Of a stretch of 64,000 nucleotides of DNA, positions 35,035 to 45,355 are shown piece by piece. The notes below the pieces were generated by a model, which worked only from the letters and a program-made list of their open reading frames with translations, was not told the DNA's origin and searched no databases. Location of the stretch: NCBI RefSeq assembly GCF_041224545.1, contig NZ_JBGFGP010000176.1:268546-332545 (forward strand), in the 5' to 3' direction. Position 1 is the first letter of the stretch. The number at the start of each line of letters is the position of its first letter. Origin of the DNA: Sedimentitalea sp041224545. Lineage in GTDB: Bacteria; Pseudomonadota; Alphaproteobacteria; Rhodobacterales; Rhodobacteraceae. The translations under genes and the position numbers were made by a program.

Positions 35035-36450
35035 TGTGCCGCAAAACGTGGCCGCGACAACCTCGTCCGGCATCGGGGGGCGCGCCAGATCGGCGGCATC
35101 CGGCTGCTCTTCATAGGGTCGGGAAAGAACCGCGTTCAGGCGCTTGAACGGCGCGTAATCCCCCTCGACCGCTGCGGCTATCATCTGTTCGATCCGGTGA
35201 TTGCGCGGGATGAAGGCCGGGTTGGCAGCGCGCATCACCGCCTGCGGGTCGCTCTCGGTCGTCAGGCGGTCTTGCCAGTTCGCCTCCCAAGCATCGAACG
35301 CGGCGGGGTCTGTGAATTGATCTCGTGCGGAACCATTGCCCAGAGCGCGGAAAGTATTGGTGAAATCCGCCTGGTTCCCGGTCATCCGCATTAGCAGATC
35401 GCCGATCAGCGCCACATCCTCGGTGCGTGCATCCGAGAGCCCGATCTTGGCCCCGAAGCCGGCAAGCCAGTGCTGCCGGATCAGATCGGGCATGGCATGG
35501 ACGATCCCGGTCGCCTCTTCCACCATCGCCTCGCGGTCGTCGTATTGCTGGATCAGCGCCGTCGCAAGCTGTGCAAGGTTCCAGACCGCGATATCGGGCT
35601 GATTCGAATAGGCATAGCGCCCCGTGCGGTCGATCGAGCTGAAAACCGCTGCCGGATCGTAGATATCCAGAAAGGCGCAGGGGCCATAATCGATGGTCTC
35701 CCCCGAGATCGAGGAATTGTCGGTGTTCATCACCCCGTGGATGAACCCGACGCACATCCAGCGCGCAATGAGCCGCGCCTGTGCATCCCGCACCGCCGCC
35801 AACAGGCCCATTGGCCCGTCGGCATCGGGATAGTGCCGCGCGATTGCATAATCGGTCAGACGTTTCAGATTGTTGGTATCACCGCGCGCAGCGAAGATCT
35901 GAAACGTGCCGACGCGCAAATGGCTCGCCGCCACGCGCGTCAGCACGGCACCGGGCATCGCCCCCTCGCGATAGACCGGCTCGCCGGTTTCGACAGCGGC
36001 CAGCGCGCGGGTCGTGGGCACCCCGAGCGCATGCATCGCTTCGCTGACCACGTATTCGCGCAGGACCGGACCAAGCCATGCCCGTCCGTCCCCGCCCCGC
36101 GAATAGGCGGTGCGCCCCGATCCCTTGAGCTGGATATCCCGCCTGACCCCGTCGATCCCGACGGTTTCGCCGAGCAGCACCGCCCGCCCGTCGCCAAGCT
36201 GCGGATTGTATTGCCCAAACTGGTGACCGGAATACAACTGGGAAATCGGCGTCGCGCCCTCGGGCAGCCGGTTGCCGGCAAAGACCTGCGCCATTTCCCC
36301 GACCTCTCCGGGTTCGATGCCCATCAACCGGGCGAGGTCGGCGTTGAACGCGATCAGCCTGGGAGCGGTCACCGGGCTTGGCGGTTGCGTGGAAAAGAAT
36401 GCGGGCGGCAGGCGCGCATAGCTGTTGTCAAATGGGATGCTCAGGGTCAT
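35032..36450 (-). CDS. selO: Protein adenylyltransferase SelO
   Basis: A 472-residue pseudokinase-fold enzyme (formerly YdiU/UPF0061) that transfers AMP to protein hydroxyl groups. The glycine-rich stretch QLGDGRAVLLGE, then KGSGRTAYSRGGDGRA, then GVMNTDNSSISGETIDYGP with the metal-binding Asn/Asp are all present. The start at 36450 is chosen because MTLSIPFDNSYARLP matches the family N terminus. In other bacteria SelO answers redox stress. It ends in a small tandem repeat convergent with the DMT gene. Confidence 0.95.
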   Translation of the reverse strand: MTLSIPFDNSYARLPPAFFSTQPPSPVTAPRLIAFNADLARLMGIEPGEVGEMAQVFAGNRLPEGATPISQLYSGHQFGQYNPQLGDGRAVLLGETVGIDGVRRDIQLKGSGRTAYSRGGDGRAWLGPVLREYVVSEAMHALGVPTTRALAAVETGEPVYREGAMPGAVLTRVAASHLRVGTFQIFAARGDTNNLKRLTDYAIARHYPDADGPMGLLAAVRDAQARLIARWMCVGFIHGVMNTDNSSISGETIDYGPCAFLDIYDPAAVFSSIDRTGRYAYSNQPDIAVWNLAQLATALIQQYDDREAMVEEATGIVHAMPDLIRQHWLAGFGAKIGLSDARTEDVALIGDLLMRMTGNQADFTNTFRALGNGSARDQFTDPAAFDAWEANWQDRLTTESDPQAVMRAANPAFIPRNHRIEQMIAAAVEGDYAPFKRLNAVLSRPYEEQPDAADLARPPMPDEVVAATFCGT

Positions 36451-36565
36451 GTCCCATACATAACCACCCGTGACACGATTGCCAGAGACAGCGCGCATGA
36501 CCGTCTTGCCGGCGCAGGACGCAGGGCACAGTCAAAGCATCGGCTACGTGACATCGCAGCAGCAG

Positions 36566-37690
36566 TCACGCAGAAACGTCCGAACCTGCCGACTCGCAAA
36601 TCCGGCCACCGCCGACCGGCTGGCGAACCCCGGTCGTCGTGGGGCAAGAGGTCGGCAACCCGCGCGCCACACGGACGGCGAGATAGGCAAAGGCCTGTGC
36701 TTCGAGCATGTCCCCATCCAGCCCCACCGATTCAACCGGCGCCACCGGACAGGTCAGCGCCTCGTCCAGCATTGCCATCACGACCGGGTTCAAGCGCCCG
36801 CCGCCGGTGACGAGCAACCGGCCCGGTGCTCTGGGGCAATGCGCCAACCCGCGCCTGACCGCCGCAACACTCATCGCCGTCAGCGTCGCCACCGCATCCG
36901 CGTCCGGAAGGTCGTCCACCAGTGACGAGGCGAAGACAAAATCGTTTCTGTCCAGAGACTTCGGAGGATCTCTTGTGAAATAGGGTGAGGCCAGAAACTC
37001 CTCGATGAGTTCGCGATGCACAACGCCCCGCTTCGCCAGTTCACCGTCACGATCCATTGTCATCCCGAGCCTTGCCTGCATCAGGTCATTGATCGGAGCG
37101 TTTGCGGGGCCGGTATCGAAGGCGAGCAAGGCCCCCGGATCCTCGGGGCGCGCGCGGGAACTGTCCACATAGGTCAGGTTGCCGACACCACCAAGGTTGA
37201 GAAAGGCAATCGACGTCTGCGCACCGATCCTGCGGGCACAGGCGAAATGATAAAACGGCGCAAGCGGCGCCCCTTCGCCCCCCTGCGCAACGTCATCGCT
37301 GCGAAAATCCCAGACCACGGGCACCCCGAGCACATCGCTCAACGCCGCCCCGTCCCCGGCCTGCAACGTGCCGCGCCCGCGCGGGTCATGCGCCAGAGTC
37401 TGGCCGTGAAACCCGATGATATCGACCTGTTCGAACTCTGCGATCACTTCGCGATGCGCCGCCGTGACAACCCGCGCCGCCGCATCGACGCGGGCACCCT
37501 CCCAATGCCCGAGCGCGGCACGCAGAATCTCCTGTTCCTTGTCGGAATATGGGCGATAGCGACCCGGACCGAACGCGGTCACGTCATGCCCGTCGGTCTC
37601 GATCACCGCCGCGTCCACACCATCAAGCGATGTGCCCGACATCAGTCCGAGCGCGCGCATCGTACCTGTTGCGCTTCTGGCCCTATTCAT
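36566..37690 (-). CDS. anmK: Anhydro-N-acetylmuramic acid kinase
   Basis: A 374-residue kinase that opens the anhydro ring of anhMurNAc and phosphorylates it, recycling cell-wall sugar. The signature GLMSGTSLDGVD is at residues 15-26, and FHGQTLAHDP, NLGGVGNLTYV and FDTGPANAPIND follow. The frame remains open far upstream opposite tyrS, but the real start is at 37690 or at the second Met (37660). It is divergent from tyrS with 63 bases between. The C terminus is a little longer than usual and is rich in Gly/Ser. Confidence 0.95.
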   Translation of the reverse strand: MNRARSATGTMRALGLMSGTSLDGVDAAVIETDGHDVTAFGPGRYRPYSDKEQEILRAALGHWEGARVDAAARVVTAAHREVIAEFEQVDIIGFHGQTLAHDPRGRGTLQAGDGAALSDVLGVPVVWDFRSDDVAQGGEGAPLAPFYHFACARRIGAQTSIAFLNLGGVGNLTYVDSSRARPEDPGALLAFDTGPANAPINDLMQARLGMTMDRDGELAKRGVVHRELIEEFLASPYFTRDPPKSLDRNDFVFASSLVDDLPDADAVATLTAMSVAAVRRGLAHCPRAPGRLLVTGGGRLNPVVMAMLDEALTCPVAPVESVGLDGDMLEAQAFAYLAVRVARGLPTSCPTTTGVRQPVGGGRICESAGSDVSA

Positions 37691-37753
37691 GGCCTTTTCC
37701 TTTATGTCACTGCCCCCTATACACTGCCCCGCAACATCAACCCGAGGCAAGCC

Positions 37754-39001
37754 ATGACCTACCATCCCAAATCGGAATTCATCGCCACGATGATCGAGCG
37801 CGGCTTTCTGGCCGACTGCACCGATTATCAGGGCCTTGACGATGCCATGATCGCAGGGGTGGTTCCGACCTATATCGGCTATGATGCAACGGCGAAGTCG
37901 CTGCATGTGGGGCATTTGCTGAACATCATGATGCTGCGCTGGCTGCAAAAGACCGGGCACAAGCCGATCACCCTGATGGGGGGCGGCACCACCAAGGTGG
38001 GTGATCCGTCCTTCCGTTCGGATGAAAGACCCCTGCTCGGCCCCGAACAGATCGACGAGAATATCGCCGGAATGAAGCAGGTTTTCGCCAAGTACCTGAC
38101 ATATGGCGACGGGCCGACCGATGCCCTGATGCTGAACAATGCGGAATGGCTGGATGGCCTGAATTACCTCGATTTCCTGCGCGACATCGGCCGGCATTTC
38201 TCGGTCAACCGAATGCTGTCCTTTGAGTCGGTCAAGTCGCGGCTGGATCGCGAGCAATCGCTGTCCTTTCTCGAATTCAACTACATGATCCTGCAAGCCT
38301 ATGATTTCCTTGAACTCAACCGGCGTTATGGATGTCTGTTGCAGATGGGCGGCAGCGACCAGTGGGGCAATATCGTCAACGGCATCGACCTGACACGCCG
38401 GGTGCTCGATCACGAAATCTACGGGCTGACCTCGCCGCTTTTGACCACCAGCGACGGCCGCAAGATGGGCAAGAGCCAGGGCGGTGCGATCTGGCTGAAT
38501 GAGGACATGCTGAGCCCGTATGAATTCTGGCAGTTCTGGCGCAACACCACCGATGCCGATGTCGGGCGGTTCCTCAAGCTCTATACCGAACTTCCGGTCG
38601 ATGAGTGCGACCGGCTTGGCGCGCTGGCCGGGTCCGAGATCAACGAGGCCAAGATCCGGTTGGCCAACGAGGTCACGAGCCTGTGCCACGGGGTCGAGGC
38701 AGCCCGGGCCGCCGAAGCCACGGCACGCGAAGTGTTCGAAAAAGGCGGCGTGGGCGACGACCTGCCGACACTGTCGCTGACGCAGCAGGAACTGCCGATC
38801 TCGATCGTTCAGGTCATCCTGCGCGCGGGGCTGGCGAAATCCGGCAAGGAAGCCAAGCGGCTGATCGCCGAACAGGGTGCGCGGCTGGATGACGCGCCAC
38901 TGACCGATGCCGGGTTGATGCTGGATGCCACTGCACTGGCGAACCCCGTCAAGCTGAGCGCGGGCAAGAAGCGTCACGCGCTGGTTCAGCTCGCAGAGTG
39001 A
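37754..39001 (+). CDS. tyrS: Tyrosyl-tRNA synthetase
   Basis: A 415-residue class I synthetase that charges tRNA-Tyr. The HIGH-type motif is HVGH at residues 51-54, and the KMSKS-type loop is KMGKS at 237-241. A C-terminal S4-like RNA-binding segment (about 345-410) contains LRAGLAKSGKEAKRLIAEQGARL. The start at 37754 is fixed by family alignment. Frame extension upstream lies opposite anmK and is not coding. The gene stands alone. Confidence 0.97.
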   Translation: MTYHPKSEFIATMIERGFLADCTDYQGLDDAMIAGVVPTYIGYDATAKSLHVGHLLNIMMLRWLQKTGHKPITLMGGGTTKVGDPSFRSDERPLLGPEQIDENIAGMKQVFAKYLTYGDGPTDALMLNNAEWLDGLNYLDFLRDIGRHFSVNRMLSFESVKSRLDREQSLSFLEFNYMILQAYDFLELNRRYGCLLQMGGSDQWGNIVNGIDLTRRVLDHEIYGLTSPLLTTSDGRKMGKSQGGAIWLNEDMLSPYEFWQFWRNTTDADVGRFLKLYTELPVDECDRLGALAGSEINEAKIRLANEVTSLCHGVEAARAAEATAREVFEKGGVGDDLPTLSLTQQELPISIVQVILRAGLAKSGKEAKRLIAEQGARLDDAPLTDAGLMLDATALANPVKLSAGKKRHALVQLAE

Positions 39002-39004
39002 CTG

Positions 39005-39145
39005 TCAGAGCAGCAGCCAGTCCACGAGGCTGAGCACCACGAAGACCGGCATCGACAGGATGCTGGCCAGTATCAGCGCCGCCGCCCGTGTCGGACGCGC
39101 GGGCGGGCATGTGAAGCCCTGAACGGTATCGCGTGAGTTGCGCAT
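39005..39145 (-). CDS. 46-residue single-helix membrane protein
   Basis: This short gene is read directly from the minus strand, between tyrS and a GNAT gene. The product opens with a polar part (MRNSRDTVQGFTCPPARP), followed by a hydrophobic helix of about 24 residues (ALILASILSMPVFVVLSL) and ends WLLL. It is only 3 bases from the tyrS stop and convergent to it. I see no strong ribosome site. The coherent helix and the lack of other explanation of the stretch make it a fair candidate. Function is unknown. Confidence 0.5.
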   Translation of the reverse strand: MRNSRDTVQGFTCPPARPTRAAALILASILSMPVFVVLSLVDWLLL

Positions 39146-39150
39146 GCAGG

Positions 39151-39185
39151 CATTAACCCGGCATTAGGTTCATGTCGGGTTAATG
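39151..39185. promoter_or_regulatory. 10-base inverted repeat reaching into the GNAT start codon
   Basis: CATTAACCCG (39151-39160) and CGGGTTAATG (39176-39185) are perfect complements with a 15-base spacer. The right arm includes the ATG of the gene at 39183. The left half also reads TTAA-N7-TTAG, close to the CtrA consensus TTAA-N7-TTAA. It may be a regulator site shared by the divergent 46-residue gene, or an mRNA hairpin that masks the start. Confidence 0.45.
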
Positions 39186-40112
39186 GGCATCATGTTCGAC
39201 AGCTTTCCGTCTCGGGGCGCGCGTGCCCTGCCCTTGCAACAACATCCGAATTTCGTTGCCGCATTGCGTGCCTGCGGTCAGGATCCGTTGCAGCTGCACC
39301 GGCCGGTCCCGGCGGTGATTCTGCGGCAAAGGCTTGGCGGACGTGTCCCCGTGGCTATGCTTGCGCGGGCAGAACCGTCATTGATGTGCGCCGATTGCGA
39401 CGACTGGCTTCATTCCAACGGGCTGGCGCGCACGCCACTCATCCTGTCACCCGATTCCCCCTGCGCCACGCGGCTTGCGGCACGCGGGGCCGTGCCGCTG
39501 ATGACTCCCAACTGGGTCGCGGAAATCGACCTCACAGCAACCAGCGACGAACGCCGTGCCCGCCTGCATCCGAAATGGCGCAACCGGCTGGTTCGGGCCG
39601 AGAGCAACAAACACTTGCGGATCTCGATCAGCACCCGCGCCCTCACGCCGGACCATTGGCTGTTCACGGCGGATCTGGCGCTCCAGCGGCAGCGCGGATT
39701 TCGCAACTGGCCCACCGCCCTGACCCTGGCCTATGCGCGGAAAAACCCGGATCAGGCGGTCCTCATCACCGCCCGTGACGGCCGCAAGGACGTGGCCGCG
39801 ATGCTGTTTCTGCGCCACGGCCGCGCCGCCACCTATCACATCGGTCACAGCACACCGGCCGGCCGTGCACTGTCGGCCCATACCCTGATCCTGTGGCGGG
39901 CCGCCTGCTGGCTTGCGGAACACGGTGTCGCGCGGCTGGATCTCGGCCAGATCGACACGCGAAATGCCGCTGGTCTCGCCCGGTTCAAACTGGGCAGCGG
40001 CGCGGTCGCCCGTCCGCTGGGCGGCACATGGCTCTGGTGGCCCCCGCTGGGCAGATCGGCAAGGTGGTTCGCCACACTTGATCGTCACCGGATGCAGGCG
40101 GGATCACCCTGA
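39183..40112 (+). CDS. GNAT/FemAB-like acyltransferase
   Basis: A 309-residue protein. The C-terminal half (about 120-290) has the FemAB/BioF2-type acyltransferase pattern, with HPKWRNRLVRAES, then AAMLFLRHGRAATYHIGHSTPAGR and LDLGQIDTRNAAGLARFKLGSGA. The N-terminal half is less conserved. Related proteins add amino acids or acyl groups to cell-wall or lipid precursors. The substrate is unknown. The start at 39183 lies inside an inverted repeat; an ATG at 39192 is the other choice. Confidence 0.78.
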   Translation: MGIMFDSFPSRGARALPLQQHPNFVAALRACGQDPLQLHRPVPAVILRQRLGGRVPVAMLARAEPSLMCADCDDWLHSNGLARTPLILSPDSPCATRLAARGAVPLMTPNWVAEIDLTATSDERRARLHPKWRNRLVRAESNKHLRISISTRALTPDHWLFTADLALQRQRGFRNWPTALTLAYARKNPDQAVLITARDGRKDVAAMLFLRHGRAATYHIGHSTPAGRALSAHTLILWRAACWLAEHGVARLDLGQIDTRNAAGLARFKLGSGAVARPLGGTWLWWPPLGRSARWFATLDRHRMQAGSP

Positions 40113-40144
40113 CCGCTGGACATCATGCGCGCCCCGCGATTAAC

Positions 40145-40158
40145 TGAACATATGTTCA
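40145..40158. promoter_or_regulatory. Perfect palindromic operator, TetR type
   Basis: TGAACATATGTTCA is a perfect 14-base palindrome placed 18 bases before the SDR start and directly ahead of the GAGGGGG ribosome site. Its size and half-site look like TetR-family operators. No regulator gene is adjacent, so the binding protein must be encoded elsewhere. Confidence 0.55.
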
Positions 40159-40176
40159 AATGAGGGGGATTCACCC

Positions 40177-40928
40177 ATGAAACTGTCCAGCACGGCCGCA
40201 ATCGTCACCGGCGGCGCCTCCGGCCTCGGCGAGGCCACCGCCCGCCATTTTGCGGCGCAGGGGGCGCAGATCACGATCCTGGACCGGGACGAAGAGCGGG
40301 GCACCGCCGTTGCGGCGGAAATCGGCGGGCATTTTGCACAAACCGACGTGACCGACGAAAACTCCGTCACCGCAGCCATCGCCCACGCGATGGACCGGAT
40401 GGGCAAGATCTCCGCCTGCGTCAATTGCGCCGGGATCGCCTATGGAATCAAGACCGTGGGCAAGGACGGGCCACATCCGCTCGACGCGTTCAAGCGCACG
40501 CTGGACATCAACCTTGCGGGCACCTTCAACGTCTCGCGGCTCGCGGCGGTCGAAATCGCCCGCAACGCGCCGGAACCGGATGGCGCACGAGGCGTCATCA
40601 TCAACACGGCGTCGATCGCGGCGTTTGACGGGCAGAAGGGACAGGCCGCCTATTCCGCGTCCAAAGGTGGTGTCGTCGGCCTGACACTTCCGATGGCCCG
40701 CGACCTTGCGAGCACGGGCATCCGGGTCATGACCATCGCGCCCGGCATCTTCATGACACCAATGCTCGCAGGATTGCCCGAAGAGGTTCAGAAACAACTG
40801 GCCGCCGATGTTCCCAACCCGCCGCGGCTTGGCGATCCGTCGGAATACGGGCAACTCGCGGGCTTTATCGTCGAAGCGGGATACCTCAATGGCGAGGTCA
40901 TCCGCATCGACGGCGCGTTGCGCATGCG

Positions 40929-40932
<4 letters not shown>
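40177..40932 (+). CDS. SDR family oxidoreductase, 3-hydroxyacyl-CoA dehydrogenase-like
   Basis: A 251-residue short-chain dehydrogenase. The NAD-binding loop is TGGASGLG at residues 11-18, and the catalytic Ser146, Tyr159 and Lys163 are in place (NTASIAAF, YSASK). The C-terminal GIFMTPMLAGLP and overall pattern resemble type II 3-hydroxyacyl-CoA dehydrogenases (HSD10-like) of fatty or branched-chain acid breakdown. A GAGGGGG site precedes the start, and a perfect 14-base palindrome lies before it. Fatty-acid-linked TetR control is plausible. It overlaps the convergent ABC-F gene by 4 bases. Confidence 0.9.
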
Positions 40933-42737
<1,805 letters not shown>

Positions 42738-42882
42738 GGCAGCCAGCTAAACCGCCCGGCCGCACGCGTCAACGCCCAAGGCGCGGTCCGTTCAGACGCG
42801 TTGAACCGCGAGATATCGAAGGTGCGACAAAGCCCGACCGGCCCACTCGGGTACATCGTAACAGGGCAAGGGTTTGCGGGCC

Positions 42883-42956
42883 TGGAGCGGGTGAAGGGAA
42901 TCGAACCCTCGTCGTCAGCTTGGGAAGCTGCTGCTCTACCATTGAGCTACACCCGC
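42883..42956 (-). tRNA. tRNA-Gly (anticodon CCC)
   Basis: A complete 74-base cloverleaf on the minus strand. The acceptor stem is GCGGGTG pairing with the 3' end, the D arm is GCTC-AATGGTA-GAGC, the anticodon loop is TTCCCAA (42920-42926) with anticodon CCC at 42922-42924, and the T arm contains GGTTCGATTC. The 3' CCA is encoded in the DNA. The top anticodon-stem pair is a G-A mismatch, which is tolerated. It reads GGG codons. Confidence 0.95.
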
Positions 42957-42966
42957 GACGCAGATC

Positions 42967-42995
42967 GGGATAGCCGAAGCCTCTTTGCCGCGCAA
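42967..42995 (-). promoter_or_regulatory. Possible tRNA-Gly promoter
   Basis: On the minus strand TTGCGC (42990-42995), a 17-base spacer and TATCCC (42967-42972) lie 11 bases before the tRNA 5' end. The fit is modest but the spacing is right. Confidence 0.35.
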
Positions 42996-43163
42996 GATCA
43001 AAAGCCTGCGCGACGCATCACCGGCTTTGCGAACCCCATGGTGCCGCCAGTTTCGCAGACACCGCGATTTTACGGGAACTGTGCCGGAATTTTCCCCGTT
43101 TTTCGTGCCGGTGCATCCGATAGTGATACCCGTAACGACATCGCAACCGGATAGGAGATCAAC

Positions 43164-43343
43164 ATGCCCGTGTTTCTGAACAATGCCGCCCGTTTTTTCC
43201 TTTCGTTCGCACCGGTTGCAGACAGCCAGGCCTATTGCGCGCGGGAAGTGAGCCGCGAAAAAACCAAGGTTCAGGGGCAGTTGCGCGCGGAATACACTGA
43301 GATTTTCAAGTCTGACCTTCGCCAGTTGCGCGCCGCACACTGA
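43164..43343 (+). CDS. 59-residue protein, unknown function
   Basis: A short gene, just under the usual size limit, with a good TAGGAGA ribosome site 5 bases before the ATG. The product begins with a hydrophobic patch (VFLNNAARFFLSFAPVA), then a charged, helical, Arg/Lys/Glu-rich part (CAREVSREKTKVQGQLR, then KSDLRQLRAAH). This could be a weak membrane-binding helix plus cytosolic tail. I do not recognise the family. It lies between the tRNA-Gly gene and the convergent fumC operon. Confidence 0.65.
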   Translation: MPVFLNNAARFFLSFAPVADSQAYCAREVSREKTKVQGQLRAEYTEIFKSDLRQLRAAH

Positions 43344-43352
43344 TCGGACCTG

Positions 43353-43604
43353 CTATTCGGAATCCCGCGACGTTTCCAACGCCTCAAGACGTGCCCGGTA
43401 ATGCGCCAGCACAAACAGCCGAATGGCCGTCGCCAGACCTGTATCGGTGCCGCGCGCTTCGTCTATCCGCGCCGCCATCACGTTGATGGCGACCGATTCT
43501 TCCTCGGCAATCTGTCGGAACGCGGTCCAGAATTCGTCTTCCAGGGAAACCGATGTGCGATGCCCGCGCAGGGTCAGCGAATGCTTCTTTGGACGCCCGC
43601 TCAT
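43353..43604 (-). CDS. Ribbon-helix-helix domain protein
   Basis: An 83-residue protein with an RHH_4-type fold: a short beta strand (HRTSVSLEDEFW) for the DNA grip and two helices (TAFRQIAEEESVAINVMAARI and TGLATAIRLFVLAHYRARL). Such proteins are found in many alphaproteobacteria, where the target is mostly unknown. The start overlaps the stop of the DUF4169 gene (ATGA), which in turn overlaps fumC, so all three are coupled. Autoregulation of the operon is possible but not shown. Confidence 0.85.
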   Translation of the reverse strand: MSGRPKKHSLTLRGHRTSVSLEDEFWTAFRQIAEEESVAINVMAARIDEARGTDTGLATAIRLFVLAHYRARLEALETSRDSE

Positions 43605-43777
43605 TCCTCGGCCTTGTGACCGTCCAGATCGCGCCGGGCCTTGTCGGCACGGGCGCGATCCAGATTTTTTTCGTCCTTCGTTCGCCCGAACCGGATCGCG
43701 TTCTCGTCGGCGCGGGACCGTTTGTCGGTCCGCGCCTTCTGCTTGCGATACTGGTTCAGGTTGACCGGCTTTGACAT
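43601..43777 (-). CDS. DUF4169 family small basic protein
   Basis: A 58-residue protein read directly from the minus strand, too short for most ORF lists. It begins with SKPVNLNQYRKQKAR and contains RADENAIRFGRTKDEK, the conserved core of DUF4169. It is strongly basic and helical. The ATG shares one base with the fumC stop (TGATG) and the stop overlaps the RHH start as ATGA. The function of the family is unknown. A nucleic-acid role would fit its charge, which is inference. Confidence 0.85.
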   Translation of the reverse strand: MSKPVNLNQYRKQKARTDKRSRADENAIRFGRTKDEKNLDRARADKARRDLDGHKAEE

Positions 43778-45171
43778 CAGTCCCGAGGGCCGATCATCTG
43801 TTCCGGGCGCACGACCTTTTCAAAGGTCTCTTCGTCAACAAAGCCGAGTGCGATCGCCTCTTCCTTGAGGGTGGTGCCATTCTTGTGCGCGGTCTTGGCG
43901 ACCTTGGTGGCATTGTCATAGCCGATGGTCGGCGCCAGCGCCGTCACCAGCATCAGGCTTTCTTTCATCAGCTTGTCGATGCGCGGCTCGTTGGCCTCGA
44001 TCCCGTTCAGCATCCGCTCGGTAAAGCTGTCCGCGACATCGCCGATCAACTGGATCGATTGCAGCAGATTGTAGCTCATCATCGGGTTGTAGACGTTCAA
44101 CTCGAAATGTCCCTGGCTGCCGGCGAACTTGATCGCCGCGTCATTGCCCATCACATGCGCGGCAACCTGTGTCATCGCCTCGGCCTGTGTCGGGTTGACC
44201 TTGCCCGGCATGATCGAGCTGCCCGGCTCGTTCTCGGGAAGGATCAGTTCGCCCAGACCCGAGCGCGGGCCGGAGCCGAGGAAACGGATGTCGTTGGCGA
44301 TCTTGTACATCGAGCCGGCGACCGTGGCGAGGGCACCGGACATGAACACCATCGCGTCATGCGCGGCGAGCGCCTCGAACTTGTTCGGCGCGGTCACGAA
44401 TGGCAGGCCGGTGATCTCGGCCATGTTCGCCGCGACGGTTTCGCCCCAGCCCTTGCGGGTGTTCAGACCGGTGCCAACGGCGGTGCCGCCCTGCGCAAGC
44501 TCATAAATCCCCGGCAGCGCCGCGTTGACGCGCGCGATGCCCTGGCGGATTTGATGGGCATAGCCCGAGAATTCCTGACCCAGCGTCAGAGGGGTCGCAT
44601 CCTGGGTGTGGGTGCGTCCGATCTTGATGATGTCCTTGAACTGTTCGGCCTTGGCCTCGAGCCCGGCGGCAAGTTTCTCAAGCCCCGGCAACAGGACGTC
44701 GCGCACGCTCATCGCGGTGGCGATATGCATCGCCGTCGGGAAGGTATCGTTGGAAGATTGCCCCATGTTGCAGTGATCGTTCGGATGCACCGGGTCCTTG
44801 GAGCCGATGACGCCGCCGAGAATCTCGATTGCACGGTTTGCGATCACCTCATTCGAGTTCATGTTCGACTGGGTGCCGGAACCGGTCTGCCAGACGACCA
44901 GCGGGAAGTTGTCATCGAACTTGCCTTCGATCACTTCTCCTGCTGCCTGGATGATCGCGTCGGCCAATTCGGGGTCCAGCGCACCCGAAGCCTTGTTGGC
45001 CTGGGCACAGGCTTGCTTTATCACCCCAAGCGCGCGCACGATCGCAACCGGCTGCTTTTCCCAGCCGATGGGAAAATTCTGAATCGACCGCTGGGTCTGG
45101 GCCCCCCAATATTTGTCGGCCGGGACCTCAAGCGGTCCAAAGCTGTCGGTTTCGGTGCGTGTCTGGGACAT
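43777..45171 (-). CDS. fumC: Class II fumarate hydratase
   Basis: A 464-residue TCA-cycle enzyme that hydrates fumarate to malate. The family signature GSSIMPGKVNPTQAE is present near residue 315, and SSNDTFPTAMHIA and TGSGTQSNMNSNEVIANRA are also typical. It is the oxygen-stable, iron-free form. The start at 45171 (SQTRTETDSFGPLEVP) has a GGAG site upstream; the frame is open further but not needed. DUF4169 and RHH genes overlap its 3' end. This order is a marker of Rhodobacterales. Confidence 0.97.
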   Translation of the reverse strand: MSQTRTETDSFGPLEVPADKYWGAQTQRSIQNFPIGWEKQPVAIVRALGVIKQACAQANKASGALDPELADAIIQAAGEVIEGKFDDNFPLVVWQTGSGTQSNMNSNEVIANRAIEILGGVIGSKDPVHPNDHCNMGQSSNDTFPTAMHIATAMSVRDVLLPGLEKLAAGLEAKAEQFKDIIKIGRTHTQDATPLTLGQEFSGYAHQIRQGIARVNAALPGIYELAQGGTAVGTGLNTRKGWGETVAANMAEITGLPFVTAPNKFEALAAHDAMVFMSGALATVAGSMYKIANDIRFLGSGPRSGLGELILPENEPGSSIMPGKVNPTQAEAMTQVAAHVMGNDAAIKFAGSQGHFELNVYNPMMSYNLLQSIQLIGDVADSFTERMLNGIEANEPRIDKLMKESLMLVTALAPTIGYDNATKVAKTAHKNGTTLKEEAIALGFVDEETFEKVVRPEQMIGPRD

Positions 45172-45355
45172 GTCGGGTCTCCGTCTGGTATGCCGTTGCA
45201 CGCCGTTTAGCTGCCACGGGGGGTCGGTGCAATCTGCCATCTGGGCGCAGGCTGCACCGTGATGGCCCAGGGTTGCAACACTTGCATCATTGAGATTGGC
45301 CCCCGACCCGGTAAGATGGCCGCATGACAAACGCACGCCTCCGAGGATGTCGCGG

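Noticed and set aside
37691..38977. Upstream extension of anmK opposite tyrS
   Set aside because: The anmK family starts at the GLMSGTSLDG region; the extension mirrors tyrS and has no family match.
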